Positions 1 through 8,392 of a stretch of DNA of 64,000 bases are shown here, one piece after another. The notes beneath the pieces were generated by a model, which did no database searches, was not told the DNA's origin, and saw only the letters and a program-made list of their open reading frames with translations. The stretch lies in NCBI GenBank assembly GCA_000403255.2, contig KE159571.1:1-64000 (forward strand), written 5' to 3'. How positions within the stretch are numbered: the stretch's first letter is position 1; the number at the start of each line of letters is the position of its first letter. A program made the translations under genes and the position numbers. The DNA is from Lachnospiraceae bacterium 3-1. GTDB taxonomy: Bacteria; Bacillota; Clostridia; Lachnospirales; Lachnospiraceae.

Positions 1-1
1 C

Positions 2-436
2 CGCTGGTGGACATGTATAGGGAGCCGGACTTTTCCGGAAGCAGACAGGATCTACATCAACTGTGACAATGGGGGAAGCAATGGCAGCCGTCTGCATCTT
101 TGGAAATATGAGCTGCAGCAGCTTGCAGATTATACCGGCCTTGAGATCCATGTATCACATTTTCCGCCTGGCACATCAAAGTGGAATAAGATAGAGCACC
201 GGCTTTTCTGCTATATAACGAAAACCTGGCAGGGTCAGCCGCTGGTTGATATAGAAACTGTCGTGAATCTGATATCAGGAACTACTACTGCCAAAGGCCT
301 GAAAGTAAAATGTCAGGTCGATACAAACAAATACGAACTGAAACGTAAGGTCACAGATGAAGAATTTACAAAAATACAATTGTTTCCCTGTGAGATTTTG
401 GGAAACTGGAACTATGTAATCAAACCCAGAAGGTAA
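2..436 (+). pseudogene. ISAzo13-family transposase, C-terminal part (5' end outside window)
   Basis: The frame is open from the left edge to a TAA at 434-436 (144 codons). The translation contains YINCDNGGSNGSRL, then HVSHFPPGTSKWNKIEHRLF, then a stretch ending WNYVIKPRR. The block with SKWNKIEH is typical of the DDE-type ISAzo13 transposase C-terminus, including the final catalytic Glu region. The gene enters from outside the window, so I cannot tell whether the whole transposase is intact. Sequence after the stop (about 437-480, rich in AATTTATTTTTGCACAATTCC) looks like the right end of the element, because the minus-strand membrane-protein frame is interrupted there. Confidence 0.8.
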
Positions 437-477
437 TTGTCAATGGATGAAAGTGTAAATTTATTTTTGCACAATTC

Positions 478-704
478 CTAAGGCTTCTTTGTCCGCTAAT
501 TTTATACCTTTGTCTCCAAACATAATAGAGCAGCACATAGAAAATCGTCATGGTAACCGAAGTAATCCATTTTCCAAGACCTAGAGGAACTGTATAATTC
601 TCAAGGCCAGTGGTACACAGGGCAAGAGTGCGAGGAGTCAAGTGGAAGGAGTCGCCTGCTCCTAACACTACCGCCATCCACCCAAACGCGGCTGCTTGGC
701 TCAT
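478..704 (-). pseudogene. Truncated integral membrane protein, cut by the ISAzo13 end
   Basis: The minus-strand frame from ATG at 704 reads MSQAAAFGWMAVVLGAGDSF and continues through GLGKWITSVTMTIFYVLLYY to WRQRYKI, then runs into IS-end sequence. The hydrophobic segment and the basic WRQRY turn look like the N-terminal part of a small multi-pass membrane protein; I do not recognise a function. Its ATG overlaps the TGA of the upstream broken regulator gene (ATGA at 701-704), which suggests the two were a translationally coupled operon before IS insertion removed the 3' part. Confidence 0.5.
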
Positions 705-1030
705 TGCTCGCGGGAATAAAGACTTCTACGGACAATCTCCAGTACAGTAGCAGGATCAGGATCATAATCCTGCCGCAGCAAAGCGGACAGCATCTGAGAA
801 AATATGACATCTGCAAATCTTTCCACTGTAGTAACACTTTTCGTACTTCCCTTCTAAATGAACTGGAATTCAGGATCGGGCCTTCCTTTAAAATGATCCG
901 CTATGGCGGCCTCTATGCAAGACATCGGGCCATTGATTCAAAACTCTATCGTGCTATATCCAAAAGCAAACATACAGCTTCTCAGGTCTTTTTCCAATTT
1001 TACCTGTGCCGTGATAATTCTATCCTCACT
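701..1030 (-). pseudogene. Broken regulator-like gene (possibly TetR family)
   Basis: One minus-strand frame (stop TGA 701-703) has coherent protein character over about 110 codons, ending in DPDPATVLEIVRRSLYSREQ, but carries an in-frame TGA at 938-940 and TAG at 854-856. The acidic, helical C-terminus and the ATGA overlap with a membrane-protein gene would fit a TetR-type repressor of its neighbour, but no helix-turn-helix is preserved, so the family is a guess. It is non-functional as read. Confidence 0.35.
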
Positions 1031-1110
1031 TTAAATGTCTTTTTGGGCGTAAATCTATCATTTCCGGCAGCTTCTTATAAACTGTTTTTCTGTATATAAT
1101 GTTATTGTAT

Positions 1111-1144
1111 ACAAAACGAGACCTCATAAGAAGTCTCGTTTTGT
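1111..1144. terminator. Bidirectional intrinsic terminator
   Basis: A perfect 12-bp inverted repeat, ACAAAACGAGAC (1111-1122) and GTCTCGTTTTGT (1133-1144), is separated by a 10-nt loop. The A/T-rich outer stem gives a T-rich tail on either strand. It lies between the decayed regulator and the enzyme I relic and could end transcription of the leftward PTS/HAD operon. Confidence 0.7.
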
Positions 1145-1165
1145 TATGCAGTATAAACCCATAGG

Positions 1166-1358
1166 TTATATAAATGTTACTGTACCTTCGAATCCGTCTA
1201 CTACCGCCATCATCCCTGTATGAATTTTTCCTTGTCCATCTGGACTGTCTCACTTGGACTCAGGTCATCTGCTACGATAATTGCAGGCTCCATAACCGAC
1301 AGACTGGTTTCCCCACGCCCTTTCAGTACCCTGATCAAACGGTTGGTTTTCATACGCT
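1166..1358 (-). pseudogene. Relic of PTS enzyme I (PEP-utilising mobile domain, His segment lost)
   Basis: Directly behind the HAD phosphatase stop, a minus-strand frame reads NRLIRVLKG, then IIVADDLSPSETVQMDKEKF and ends at TGA 1210-1212. A second frame continues MMAVVDGFEGTVTFI to TAA at 1166. The first block matches the enzyme I segment just before its phospho-His loop (usual form I(I)VAEDLTPSDTAQLDK). The second resembles the end of the same swivel domain (VDG..G.V.I). The roughly 40-50 residues that normally lie between, with the GG.TSHTAI phospho-His motif, are absent and the frame shifts at the join. This is therefore a remnant, not a functional ptsI. Confidence 0.6.
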
Positions 1359-1360
1359 TC

Positions 1361-2194
1361 TTATAGCAACCCCATCCTCTGGAACTCATAATAAATACCA
1401 TCTTCCCAAACATTGCCACATACAACATCCGCGATCTGTTTCAATTCCTCACATGCATTTCCCATGGCGACACTGACTCCTGCCGCCATCATCATCTCAT
1501 AGTCATTCATACTGTCGCCAAAGGCAACTGTATTTTGCAGATGTTCCTCGTAGTATCGGCATACGATTTCCATACCTTTTCCCTTATCGATCCCTTTCGG
1601 AATAATCTCCCCGTTATAGCAGGCACTGCTGTTGGCATAAGGGTGTACCGCATATCCAAATCTGTCTTCCAGATATTTCTTTGACTTTTCAATGGACTCC
1701 AGATCCTTGCTGGTAAAGCAGATTTTATATGCCCCCTGTCCGGGGTACTCATCGTATGGCGAGATTGCGATACCGGCTTCAATTTCTTTCTGCATGCGGA
1801 TCAATTCTGAATTTGCCTTATCCGGCTTTGCAGTCTTGAGCAGCGATTCCATCTGGGGATCTGTATAAATCCCCTCCGGTGTCTCAATCCTGCAGTACAT
1901 TCCATGGGCATGAAATATGGAAAGGCATTCCTGAATGGTTTCTTCCGGACGAATCTTGTCAAAAAGCACCTCTCCCCCAATTTCCACATGGCTTCCGGCA
2001 CTGGCAATCACACCATCAAAACCCACCTCCAGAATATCATTTCCGATGATCGGCATATTCCTTCCTGTGCAAAGAAATACCTTATGCCCGTTTGCCCTTG
2101 CGCCGCGCACTGCCTCAACCGCGTAAGCAGAAGGCGCTGCCATTGCAGAAACAAAGGTTCCGTCAATATCTAAAAAAATCAATTTCCTATTCAT
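1361..2194 (-). CDS. HAD-superfamily (Cof/IIB type) sugar-phosphate phosphatase
   Basis: The protein has 277 aa, the usual length for Cof-like HAD-IIB hydrolases. Motif I is FLDIDGTF near residue 8 (nucleophile Asp), motif II is LCTGR near 42, the motif III Lys lies near residue 194 (KGIDKGKGM), and motif IV is FGDSMNDYEMM near 222. The C2B cap lies between. Such enzymes hydrolyse phosphosugars in the cytoplasm. It sits 21 bp downstream of the PTS permease and is probably cotranscribed, so it may dephosphorylate the product of that transporter or relieve sugar-phosphate stress. The ATG at 2194 has a GAGG ribosome-binding site. Substrate is not predictable. Confidence 0.9.
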   Translation of the reverse strand: MNRKLIFLDIDGTFVSAMAAPSAYAVEAVRGARANGHKVFLCTGRNMPIIGNDILEVGFDGVIASAGSHVEIGGEVLFDKIRPEETIQECLSIFHAHGMYCRIETPEGIYTDPQMESLLKTAKPDKANSELIRMQKEIEAGIAISPYDEYPGQGAYKICFTSKDLESIEKSKKYLEDRFGYAVHPYANSSACYNGEIIPKGIDKGKGMEIVCRYYEEHLQNTVAFGDSMNDYEMMMAAGVSVAMGNACEELKQIADVVCGNVWEDGIYYEFQRMGLL

Positions 2195-2215
2195 GCCTGT
2201 TCCTCTACTTTTCTT

Positions 2216-4075
2216 TTATGCTTTATGAATTACTGCGGCCACACTATCCACTGTCATCTTCCCGGGCGCGGATACCTCCAGCCTTCTGTCATCCGGTAAA
2301 TCTGTAAAAATCATTGGAATGGACGTATCATAACCTGCCTTCTGAATCTGCTCTTTGTCAAATTCAATCATAAGCTGCCAAACTGCGTGTTTTGTGTCAA
2401 ATACACTGATAATTGTACCGTCCACAGGCGCATATACTTTTCCTTCCTCCGGAATCACCGCGGCGCCATCACCCAATACTTTATTTGCAAATGTTTCGTC
2501 TTTCACTTCTTCCATTGGAATCTGCCGTCCTTTTGCATACCCAAAAAATGATTCTTCTTCCGGTACTGCCAGTTCTTCCGAATGGCTCTCCTGCACCCCG
2601 GTTCCTTCCATTTCCGCCCCTTCGTTTACCATATCTTTCTTTGTATCGGCGGCCACTGCTTCTGCCGGAGCCTGATCCATAAATTTCCCCAGTACCAGAG
2701 TCATGACAAATCCTCCTGCAATTGCTGCCGCATGTGCAATGATGTAATTCATATATCCATTGCCTGTTGGATCAGCGAGTGCAATACCCGGAACAACCGT
2801 GGTCCCGAATCCAAGAGCCGCGAGATTTGTAAAGTAAACAACGATTCCGCCTAAAGCGCCTCCGATACAGCCTCCGATAATGGGGAAACGATATCGTAAG
2901 TTGATACCAAACAATGCTGGTTCTGTAATTCCGAATAATACGGAAATGAAACTGGGAATACACAGCTCTCTCACTTTTACATTTTTTCTATGCATTACCA
3001 GATAAGCCAGTACCGCGCCGCCCTGTACGATGATTGCTACGGACATCAGCGGGTTGATGAAATTCCTGCCCGTATCCGCCAGAAGCTGTGCCTCGATCGC
3101 TCCGAAAATATGATGCAGGCCGGTAATTACGACCAACTGCTGCAGACCTGAGAATACTGCATATCCAGACACGCCCAGATTCTGAGTCATCCAGACCAGT
3201 GCATTGGTGATTCCGCTGGACAGCCCACGCCCTGCGGGGCCGATGATCGTAAATAAGAGAATCGCGCCCACCAATGTCGTCAAAAGCGGCGAAAGCAAAA
3301 GCCGTATCACTTCTGGTACTTTTTTCTCAAAAAAGATATCCAGCTTTGCTGTTACAAATCCCATCAGCAGTGCAACAATGATACCGCCCTGAAAACCTAC
3401 CAGATCCACTCCCAATCCAAAAATATGTAAGGTTGTGACCTCCACAGTCCCCTGTGCGGCCGCATAGGCATCGGCCAGACTGTTGCTCAGCATGATACAC
3501 CCCATAACAATTCCCAGAATAGGCCGTCCGCCGAACCGTTTACATGCACTGTACGCCACGGCCAAAGGCAGGAAACCGAAAATGGCTCCTGATGAAATAT
3601 TGATCAGCCGATTAATTCCAAACAGTGTTTCATTTGCCTTTACAAAATCCAGATTCCCCAGCACGCCTGACAGATCGGTAAGCAGGGCGGCTGCAAGGAT
3701 TCCCGGCATGATGTCCACAAATACATCAGACAATGCCTTGATGATTCGCTGAAGAGGATTCATTTTCTTATTTGCCACTGTCTTTAGGTCACTCAGGCTC
3801 ATATTTTTCATATTATTATGTTCCGCAAATACTTCATAGACGTCGTTGACCAAACCTGCGCCAAATATGATCTGTACCTGATCTCCGGCTACAAACACGC
3901 CTTTTGCAAGATCCACATCTTCGATTGCTTTCAAATCCGCCTGGTCGTTGTCTTTTAGTACGATCCGAAGACGGGTCGCGCAATGGGCTACCCCTTGAAT
4001 ATTTTCTTTTCCGCCTACCAGCCTGGTAAGCTCTATGGATATTTTTTCATATCTCTCTCGCTTCTTTGCATCCAT
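2216..4075 (-). CDS. PTS beta-glucoside-family EIIBC with a truncated EIIA domain
   Basis: About 619 aa. The EIIB domain (residues 1-85) carries the phospho-Cys motif AHCATRLR. The EIIC domain (about 105-460) has many hydrophobic segments and the family motif ITEPALFGINLRYRFP. The EIIA (Crr-like) domain keeps YAPVDGTIISVFDTKHAV and then jumps directly to QLMIEFDKEQIQKAGYD. The segment that normally holds the second active-site His (IL(I/V)HIG) and about 55 residues are missing, in frame. The protein can bind and transport but should need EIIA from another protein. I chose the ATG at 4075 over an upstream GTG at 4090 because GGAGG lies 8 nt before it. Beta-glucoside, sucrose or trehalose are all possible substrates. 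It is divergent from an AraC regulator. Confidence 0.88.
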   Translation of the reverse strand: MDAKKRERYEKISIELTRLVGGKENIQGVAHCATRLRIVLKDNDQADLKAIEDVDLAKGVFVAGDQVQIIFGAGLVNDVYEVFAEHNNMKNMSLSDLKTVANKKMNPLQRIIKALSDVFVDIMPGILAAALLTDLSGVLGNLDFVKANETLFGINRLINISSGAIFGFLPLAVAYSACKRFGGRPILGIVMGCIMLSNSLADAYAAAQGTVEVTTLHIFGLGVDLVGFQGGIIVALLMGFVTAKLDIFFEKKVPEVIRLLLSPLLTTLVGAILLFTIIGPAGRGLSSGITNALVWMTQNLGVSGYAVFSGLQQLVVITGLHHIFGAIEAQLLADTGRNFINPLMSVAIIVQGGAVLAYLVMHRKNVKVRELCIPSFISVLFGITEPALFGINLRYRFPIIGGCIGGALGGIVVYFTNLAALGFGTTVVPGIALADPTGNGYMNYIIAHAAAIAGGFVMTLVLGKFMDQAPAEAVAADTKKDMVNEGAEMEGTGVQESHSEELAVPEEESFFGYAKGRQIPMEEVKDETFANKVLGDGAAVIPEEGKVYAPVDGTIISVFDTKHAVWQLMIEFDKEQIQKAGYDTSIPMIFTDLPDDRRLEVSAPGKMTVDSVAAVIHKA

Positions 4076-4198
4076 TCCATGCTCCTCCACTATTCTTTTC
4101 TATATACAGAGGCTTTCCTTTTTAAACCTCCTGCGGCCACAGTGGTGACTACTGTTTACAGAACAACAGCCGATTCATGAAATATCGTTTTTTGCCTC

Positions 4199-4227
4199 TT
4201 GTATCTACTATTATAGACTGATATAAT
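4199..4227 (+). promoter_or_regulatory. Sigma-A type promoter for the AraC regulator gene
   Basis: TTGTAT at 4199-4204 and a consensus TATAAT at 4222-4227 are separated by exactly 17 nt, upstream of the AraC-type gene. It lies in the intergenic region shared with the divergent PTS operon. Confidence 0.6.
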
Positions 4228-4294
4228 ACAATGTATATGGAGATATGTGACTTTAGCATTCAAGTTTATGACTATTGCAGAAAGGACGGTTCCT

Positions 4295-5122
4295 ATGCTG
4301 GACTATAATTTTTCCAACGATTTTTACAAAAATATCGATGCCATGATTTATACCTGCGGCTTTGAAAATTGCGCCCCCGGGCACAGATATGGTCCCATAT
4401 TGCGTAATGGCTACCTTATCCACTATGTCCTGAGCGGCGCAGGCATTTACAAAGCAAGGGGGAAATTGTTCCGTCTAAGAGAAGGAGATGCTTTTCTCAT
4501 CTGTCCAGGCGAACTTATTTACTATGAGGCAGATATGAATACTCCTTGGAGTTATACCTGGATCGGGATGCAGGGTATTAAAGTAAAAGGATATCTGGAA
4601 CGGACTTCTTTTCCGGAAAATCTTGCGCTCCATTATGGACAGGACGAGCAGATGAAGCGCTGCCATGAAAAAATGGCAGAAGCGGATAAATTTCCTCTAA
4701 ACCGGGATTTGATCATGAACAGCATTATGTATGAATATCTCTTTCTGTTATCCTGCAAATTTCCGAACCAGCAATTACCTGCCAATGAAAAGAAATCAAA
4801 CCATGTGGAGGATGCCCTGAAATATATCGAAGACCACTACTGTGACCCGATCACCATTCAGGATATTGCGGATCACCTGAATATCAACCGCTCCTATCTG
4901 CACCGGATTTTCAAGTCCTTTACCGGAGCTTCCATTCAGAGTTATTTACTGGATTACAGGATACGCCAGGCTTGTATCCTTTTGCGGACTACCGGGCTGT
5001 CTATCCGCGTGGTGGCACATTCTGTAAGCTACATAGACCCCTTATACTTTTCAAGGATTTTTCATCAGAAAATGGGGATAAGTCCCAGTGAATATCGAAA
5101 GGAATTCCAAAAGGCTGAATAA
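4295..5122 (+). CDS. AraC-family transcriptional regulator with cupin sensor domain
   Basis: About 275 aa. The N-terminal part (residues 1-150) is a cupin-like sugar-sensing domain with the typical line YLIHYVLSGAGIYKARGK followed by GDAFLICPGE. The C-terminal 100 residues form two helix-turn-helix motifs: ITIQDIADHLNINRSYLHRIFKSF and SYIDPLYFSRIFHQKMGISPSEYR. It should activate or repress the divergent PTS-HAD operon in response to the sugar. Start: the frame is open from 4247, but AAAGGA at 4281-4286 precedes ATG 4295 by 8 nt, so 4295 is preferred. The family assignment is firm; the inducer is unknown. Confidence 0.9.
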   Translation: MLDYNFSNDFYKNIDAMIYTCGFENCAPGHRYGPILRNGYLIHYVLSGAGIYKARGKLFRLREGDAFLICPGELIYYEADMNTPWSYTWIGMQGIKVKGYLERTSFPENLALHYGQDEQMKRCHEKMAEADKFPLNRDLIMNSIMYEYLFLLSCKFPNQQLPANEKKSNHVEDALKYIEDHYCDPITIQDIADHLNINRSYLHRIFKSFTGASIQSYLLDYRIRQACILLRTTGLSIRVVAHSVSYIDPLYFSRIFHQKMGISPSEYRKEFQKAE

Positions 5123-5217
5123 AGGACAGACCTATATCCCCCGAAATTTTTCTGATGATTTGATTAAATCTAAGGAAGGGGCTGTCGGTTAATACCGATT
5201 TTTAAACTCTAAAATTT

Positions 5218-5284
5218 AAAATACGAATCTCCCATAGAAATCAGTGTTTTTCACAATTGATCTTCTGTAGGAGATTCGTATTTT
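5218..5284. terminator. Long-stem inverted repeat, probable terminator after the AraC gene
   Basis: A 15-bp perfect inverted repeat (arms 5218-5232 and 5270-5284, core ATACGAATCTCC/GGAGATTCGTAT) encloses a 37-nt loop and is followed by a T-run on the plus strand (TTTTTTCTTT). The loop is longer than in a standard terminator. Confidence 0.5.
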
Positions 5285-5369
5285 TTCTTTGCATACTGCC
5301 CGTTAATCTTTCGATAAGCTACCGTTCACTCGAAAGATAGCGTTAATTCATTTCCTCATAGTAAAATGA

Positions 5370-5652
5370 TTATAAGGCTTTCATTTTTTCCAGTTTCTTC
5401 TGAACTTCTCTTCCTCTTTTATTGTAATAATCCATTCTTTCCTTGTCTGACATATGCTTTGTTATTTCATATATGTTGGCAATCGTCAAAACTCTTTCTT
5501 GTAAACACTCCCATAGTAACAATTTGATGTGCTACCTCCAGAGCATCTTCTGTCACATCATAAGTTACATATTCTATCTGGTTTAAATATTTCCATAATT
5601 CACTCTTAGATGTATCTAAATATACTCTTAATTTCCTGCCCATTTTCCTCAC
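5370..5652 (-). pseudogene. Remnant of a PIN-domain toxin with antitoxin-like tail
   Basis: From ATG 5643 or 5652 the minus strand reads KLRVYLDTS, the classic PIN beta-1 strand with its first Asp, but then goes straight to KSELWKYLNQIEY and KKSF/FTRKSFDDCQHI, skipping most of the domain. Typical PIN proteins of this kind are 140-160 aa; this one is 61 codons. Overlapping its end, in another frame, ANIYEITKHMSDKERMDYYN continues to a TAA at 5370 and resembles the small protein usually paired with such toxins. The locus looks like a toxin-antitoxin pair collapsed by deletion. Confidence 0.5.
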
Positions 5653-5804
5653 TTTCTTTTATTTATTTTTACACGATTCTTTCTTTCTTACAATAAAAAC
5701 TAATCGGTCCGTCCTGAACATGCGCCACTGGCGCTTAGGACCTTTGTGCGCCGAGTACGGTCACGCAGTGACATCTTCTATTCGCACGAGTGTGCATATT
5801 ATTT

Positions 5805-6212
5805 TCAGCTGTCGTACTGTTTCAAACCGCTGGCTGTAAGTCTGCTTCCGCTCCTTCCCTGTCCTGTTATAATAAGTCCCTCCTCTTCCATTTGTCGAAA
5901 AAGATCCCGTATCTTTTTTGTAAATCTGTTCCAGAACCAACCCTCGCAAAGAATCTGGTTCCTTATGGGGAAACATCGCCGAATCATTAGATGTGGTATT
6001 CCGAGAAAGCTTTTCCGTCATGGTAGGCGGAAAATTATCAATCTCAATCACCGGTTTTCCAATATAATTAAAATATTCTGCCGCATTGTGGAATTCCCGG
6101 ATACATCTGTATAATCACCAAACAGACCTTCTATCTCCTGTTTATTAGGAAGCCCCCGCCAAAGGATCAAGAGCCACCACTGCAATTGATTTTCTGTTTC
6201 CCTTCTGCATAT
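5805..6212 (-). pseudogene. Frameshifted small gene of unknown family
   Basis: Three successive minus-strand frames give one plausible protein of about 135 aa. The first has LQWWLLILWRGLPNKQEIEG and ends at TGA 6048-6050. The second has AEYFNYIGKPVIEIDNFPP and continues past EKLSRNTTS. The third has KKIRDLFRQMEEEGLIITG and ends at 5805. The ending looks like a winged-helix DNA-binding unit (RQMEEEGLI...GRSGSRL). Two frameshifts make it non-functional as read. The interval 5653-5804 holds only small GC-rich palindromes. Confidence 0.35.
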
Positions 6213-6249
6213 GTATCATTCTATTTCTCCTTTTTATTTTGAAAATGAC

Positions 6250-7056
6250 TTAAAAAAATAAATTGATTAATTCCTCTATGCCATCGTGATCATTATCCTG
6301 TACCGTAACATAATCCGCATAAGCCTTGACAGCATCAGGAGCATTTGCCATAGCGATTCCAAGACCTGCATAGCGGAGCATAGCAATGTCGTTAAAACTG
6401 TCTCCGCAGCACACCATCCGTTTCCAAGGTATTCCAAGATGCTTCAGGAGATATTTCAGACCATACGCCTTATCTATATTTTTCGGAGTAATTTCCAGAC
6501 AAAAAGGTTCGGAATGAAATATCTCCGCTTCATGATAATATTTATGTAAGAAAACTGGCTGTAGATTTTCCAGAATATCAGGTTCCCCTGTAATCAAACA
6601 CTCATTCACAGGGAAATCTACATAACTCCTAAAGTCTGAATGATATTCCACTGGCATCCCTGTGATTTTTGATTCCATTTTCATATACAAATCTGGCTCG
6701 GTGCCTGCGATAATCTTTCCAGTCTGATAAACAGCCATTCCCATTTTATTTTTCACAGCATGCTTCCACAAACGCCCTGGCAGATAATGTGGAAGGCATT
6801 TTTCAAATACACATTTCTTTGTCCGAACATCCAGTATTTTTCCTCCATTAAAAGCAAGAATATAGCTTCCAGGCTTTTCAAATTCCAATTCTTTTGCAAT
6901 GGGAAATACTCCTTCTGGTGGACGCCCAGAAGCCAGGACTACTTTTACTCCTGCTTTCTGAATCCTGAAAATGGCATCCTTGGTTTTCGGAAGAATCTGT
7001 TTCTCTGAATTGGTTACGGTTCCATCAATATCCAGAACCAGCAGTTCATAATCCAT
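6250..7056 (-). CDS. HAD-superfamily (Cof/IIB type) phosphatase
   Basis: The protein has 268 aa, normal for the family. Motif I is LVLDIDGTV near residue 6, motif II is VVLASGRPPEG near 39, the motif III Lys lies in TPKNIDKAYGL near 191, and motif IV is CCGDSFNDIAML near 213. It is a cytoplasmic hydrolase of phosphorylated small molecules, substrate unknown. It is the last gene of the leftward run containing a phosphodiesterase, an alanine symporter and D-serine dehydratase. It lies 12 bp after the dsdA-like pseudogene and is itself intact. Confidence 0.9.
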   Translation of the reverse strand: MDYELLVLDIDGTVTNSEKQILPKTKDAIFRIQKAGVKVVLASGRPPEGVFPIAKELEFEKPGSYILAFNGGKILDVRTKKCVFEKCLPHYLPGRLWKHAVKNKMGMAVYQTGKIIAGTEPDLYMKMESKITGMPVEYHSDFRSYVDFPVNECLITGEPDILENLQPVFLHKYYHEAEIFHSEPFCLEITPKNIDKAYGLKYLLKHLGIPWKRMVCCGDSFNDIAMLRYAGLGIAMANAPDAVKAYADYVTVQDNDHDGIEELINLFF

Positions 7057-7068
7057 AGAATCCTCTTT

Positions 7069-8388
7069 CTACAATCCCTTTTGTAAATATTCTTCCCGGG
7101 TTTCCTTGGGCACCATGCATCCTCCAGTCGCCCAGGCAATATGGGTGGCCTGCTTCATTTTATCTTCCAGTTTCATTTTTTTCACATACTTTTCCATATC
7201 CTTCGGTCGAATCAATGTTGCAAAGGATGCACAAGAGCTTGGCTCAATAAAAATATCCTCACTGTCCAACAATCCTCGCATTAGATCATATAGCTTTTTG
7301 TCTTCCACAGTAGCAATACCAGACAGCATAGGCTCTATCACACGACCCACAAATGCTGAAGGCCGCCCCACCGCCAATCCATCTGCGTCTGTTTTTCCAT
7401 CAATTCCTATTTCTTTTACACTAATCCCATCTTGAAGGCCAGTAGCCATACCAAGCAGCATACAGCAGGCATGGGTTGGCTCTGTAAAAAAACAATGTAC
7501 ATGGTCGCCATAAATTTGCTTGATGCCTTAGGTAACTCCTCCCGGCGCTCATCCGATTCCGCAGGGAATATAGACAAACAACGGATGTTCTTCATCCACA
7601 GGAATGTTTTGGATCACTAACTGAGCCTTCAGACGTTCTCCAGCTACACTATATCCCAGGAAGAGATTTTGAGAATTCTCATCATCCACAAAATAACTCA
7701 TGGGATCTTCGTGTGAATTTTTTCTGCCCTGGTCTACGGCTTCGCAGTAGTCATTTTCATATTCAATTACTTCCACCCCTCGGCTTCGCAGCAAATCCTT
7801 CTTCCATTGCTTTGCATCCACAGACATATGAACATTCACCCGAAAGCCCAGCTTTGCGCTCATGATTCCAATACTCATGCCAAGATTTCCAGTGCTTCCC
7901 ACCTGAACCGTATGTTTTCCAAAAAAATCTACGAATTCTGGTTTCGCTAAAATACTGTAATCATCGGTTTCTTTCAACATACCTGCTTCTAAGGCAAGCG
8001 CTTCGGCATGCTTTAATACCTCATAAATACCACCTCTGGCTTTGACAGAGCCAGATACCGGCAAATGACTGTCCATTTTCAGCATCAGTCTTCCTTCCAA
8101 TTTTGTTCCATACACAGAATTCAGGAATTCTTTCATTTTTGGTATCTCACGCAGTTCCGATTCTATGATACCATTGGATGCTTCCAATTCTGGAAAGACA
8201 CACTTTAAATAAGGAGCAAAACGCAGCAGACGATCCTCTGCATCTTTGATCTGCTCTGGATGAATCATGGTAATATTCTGTTCTTCTTGAGGAAGCATTT
8301 TATCATTTATCCCAAATGTCTCCTGTAACTGAGCGGCATCTGCAACTGCCGGAATTGTATCTACAAACTCCTGAAATTCTATTTTCAT
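7069..8388 (-). pseudogene. dsdA: D-serine ammonia-lyase, interrupted by two in-frame stops
   Basis: A single minus-strand frame of 439 codons, the full length of DsdA, is broken by TGA at 7549-7551 and TAA at 7528-7530, both in the glycine-rich PLP-phosphate loop region (PCGIG-stop-APGGVT-stop-GIKQIYGDH). Upstream are the PLP lysine motif [14 protein letters not shown] and [11 protein letters not shown]; downstream, FFTEPTHACCMLLG. The enzyme would deaminate D-serine to pyruvate and ammonia. Both halves are otherwise well preserved, so the inactivation is recent or one of the calls is a sequencing error. Neighbouring alanine/serine-type symporter and same-strand spacing (4 bp) indicate an operon. 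Confidence 0.88.
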
Positions 8389-8392
8389 GTCT

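Noticed and set aside
5218-5284. Riboswitch or T-box behind the AraC gene
   Set aside because: Only one long stem is seen, no conserved riboswitch core, and no gene follows on that strand.
5722-5734. GCGCCA-TGGCGC palindrome as a terminator
   Set aside because: No T-run follows and no intact gene ends there.
7549-7551. TGA in dsdA as a recoded sense codon
   Set aside because: A TAA follows 7 codons later in the same frame, and other genes here end normally in TGA.
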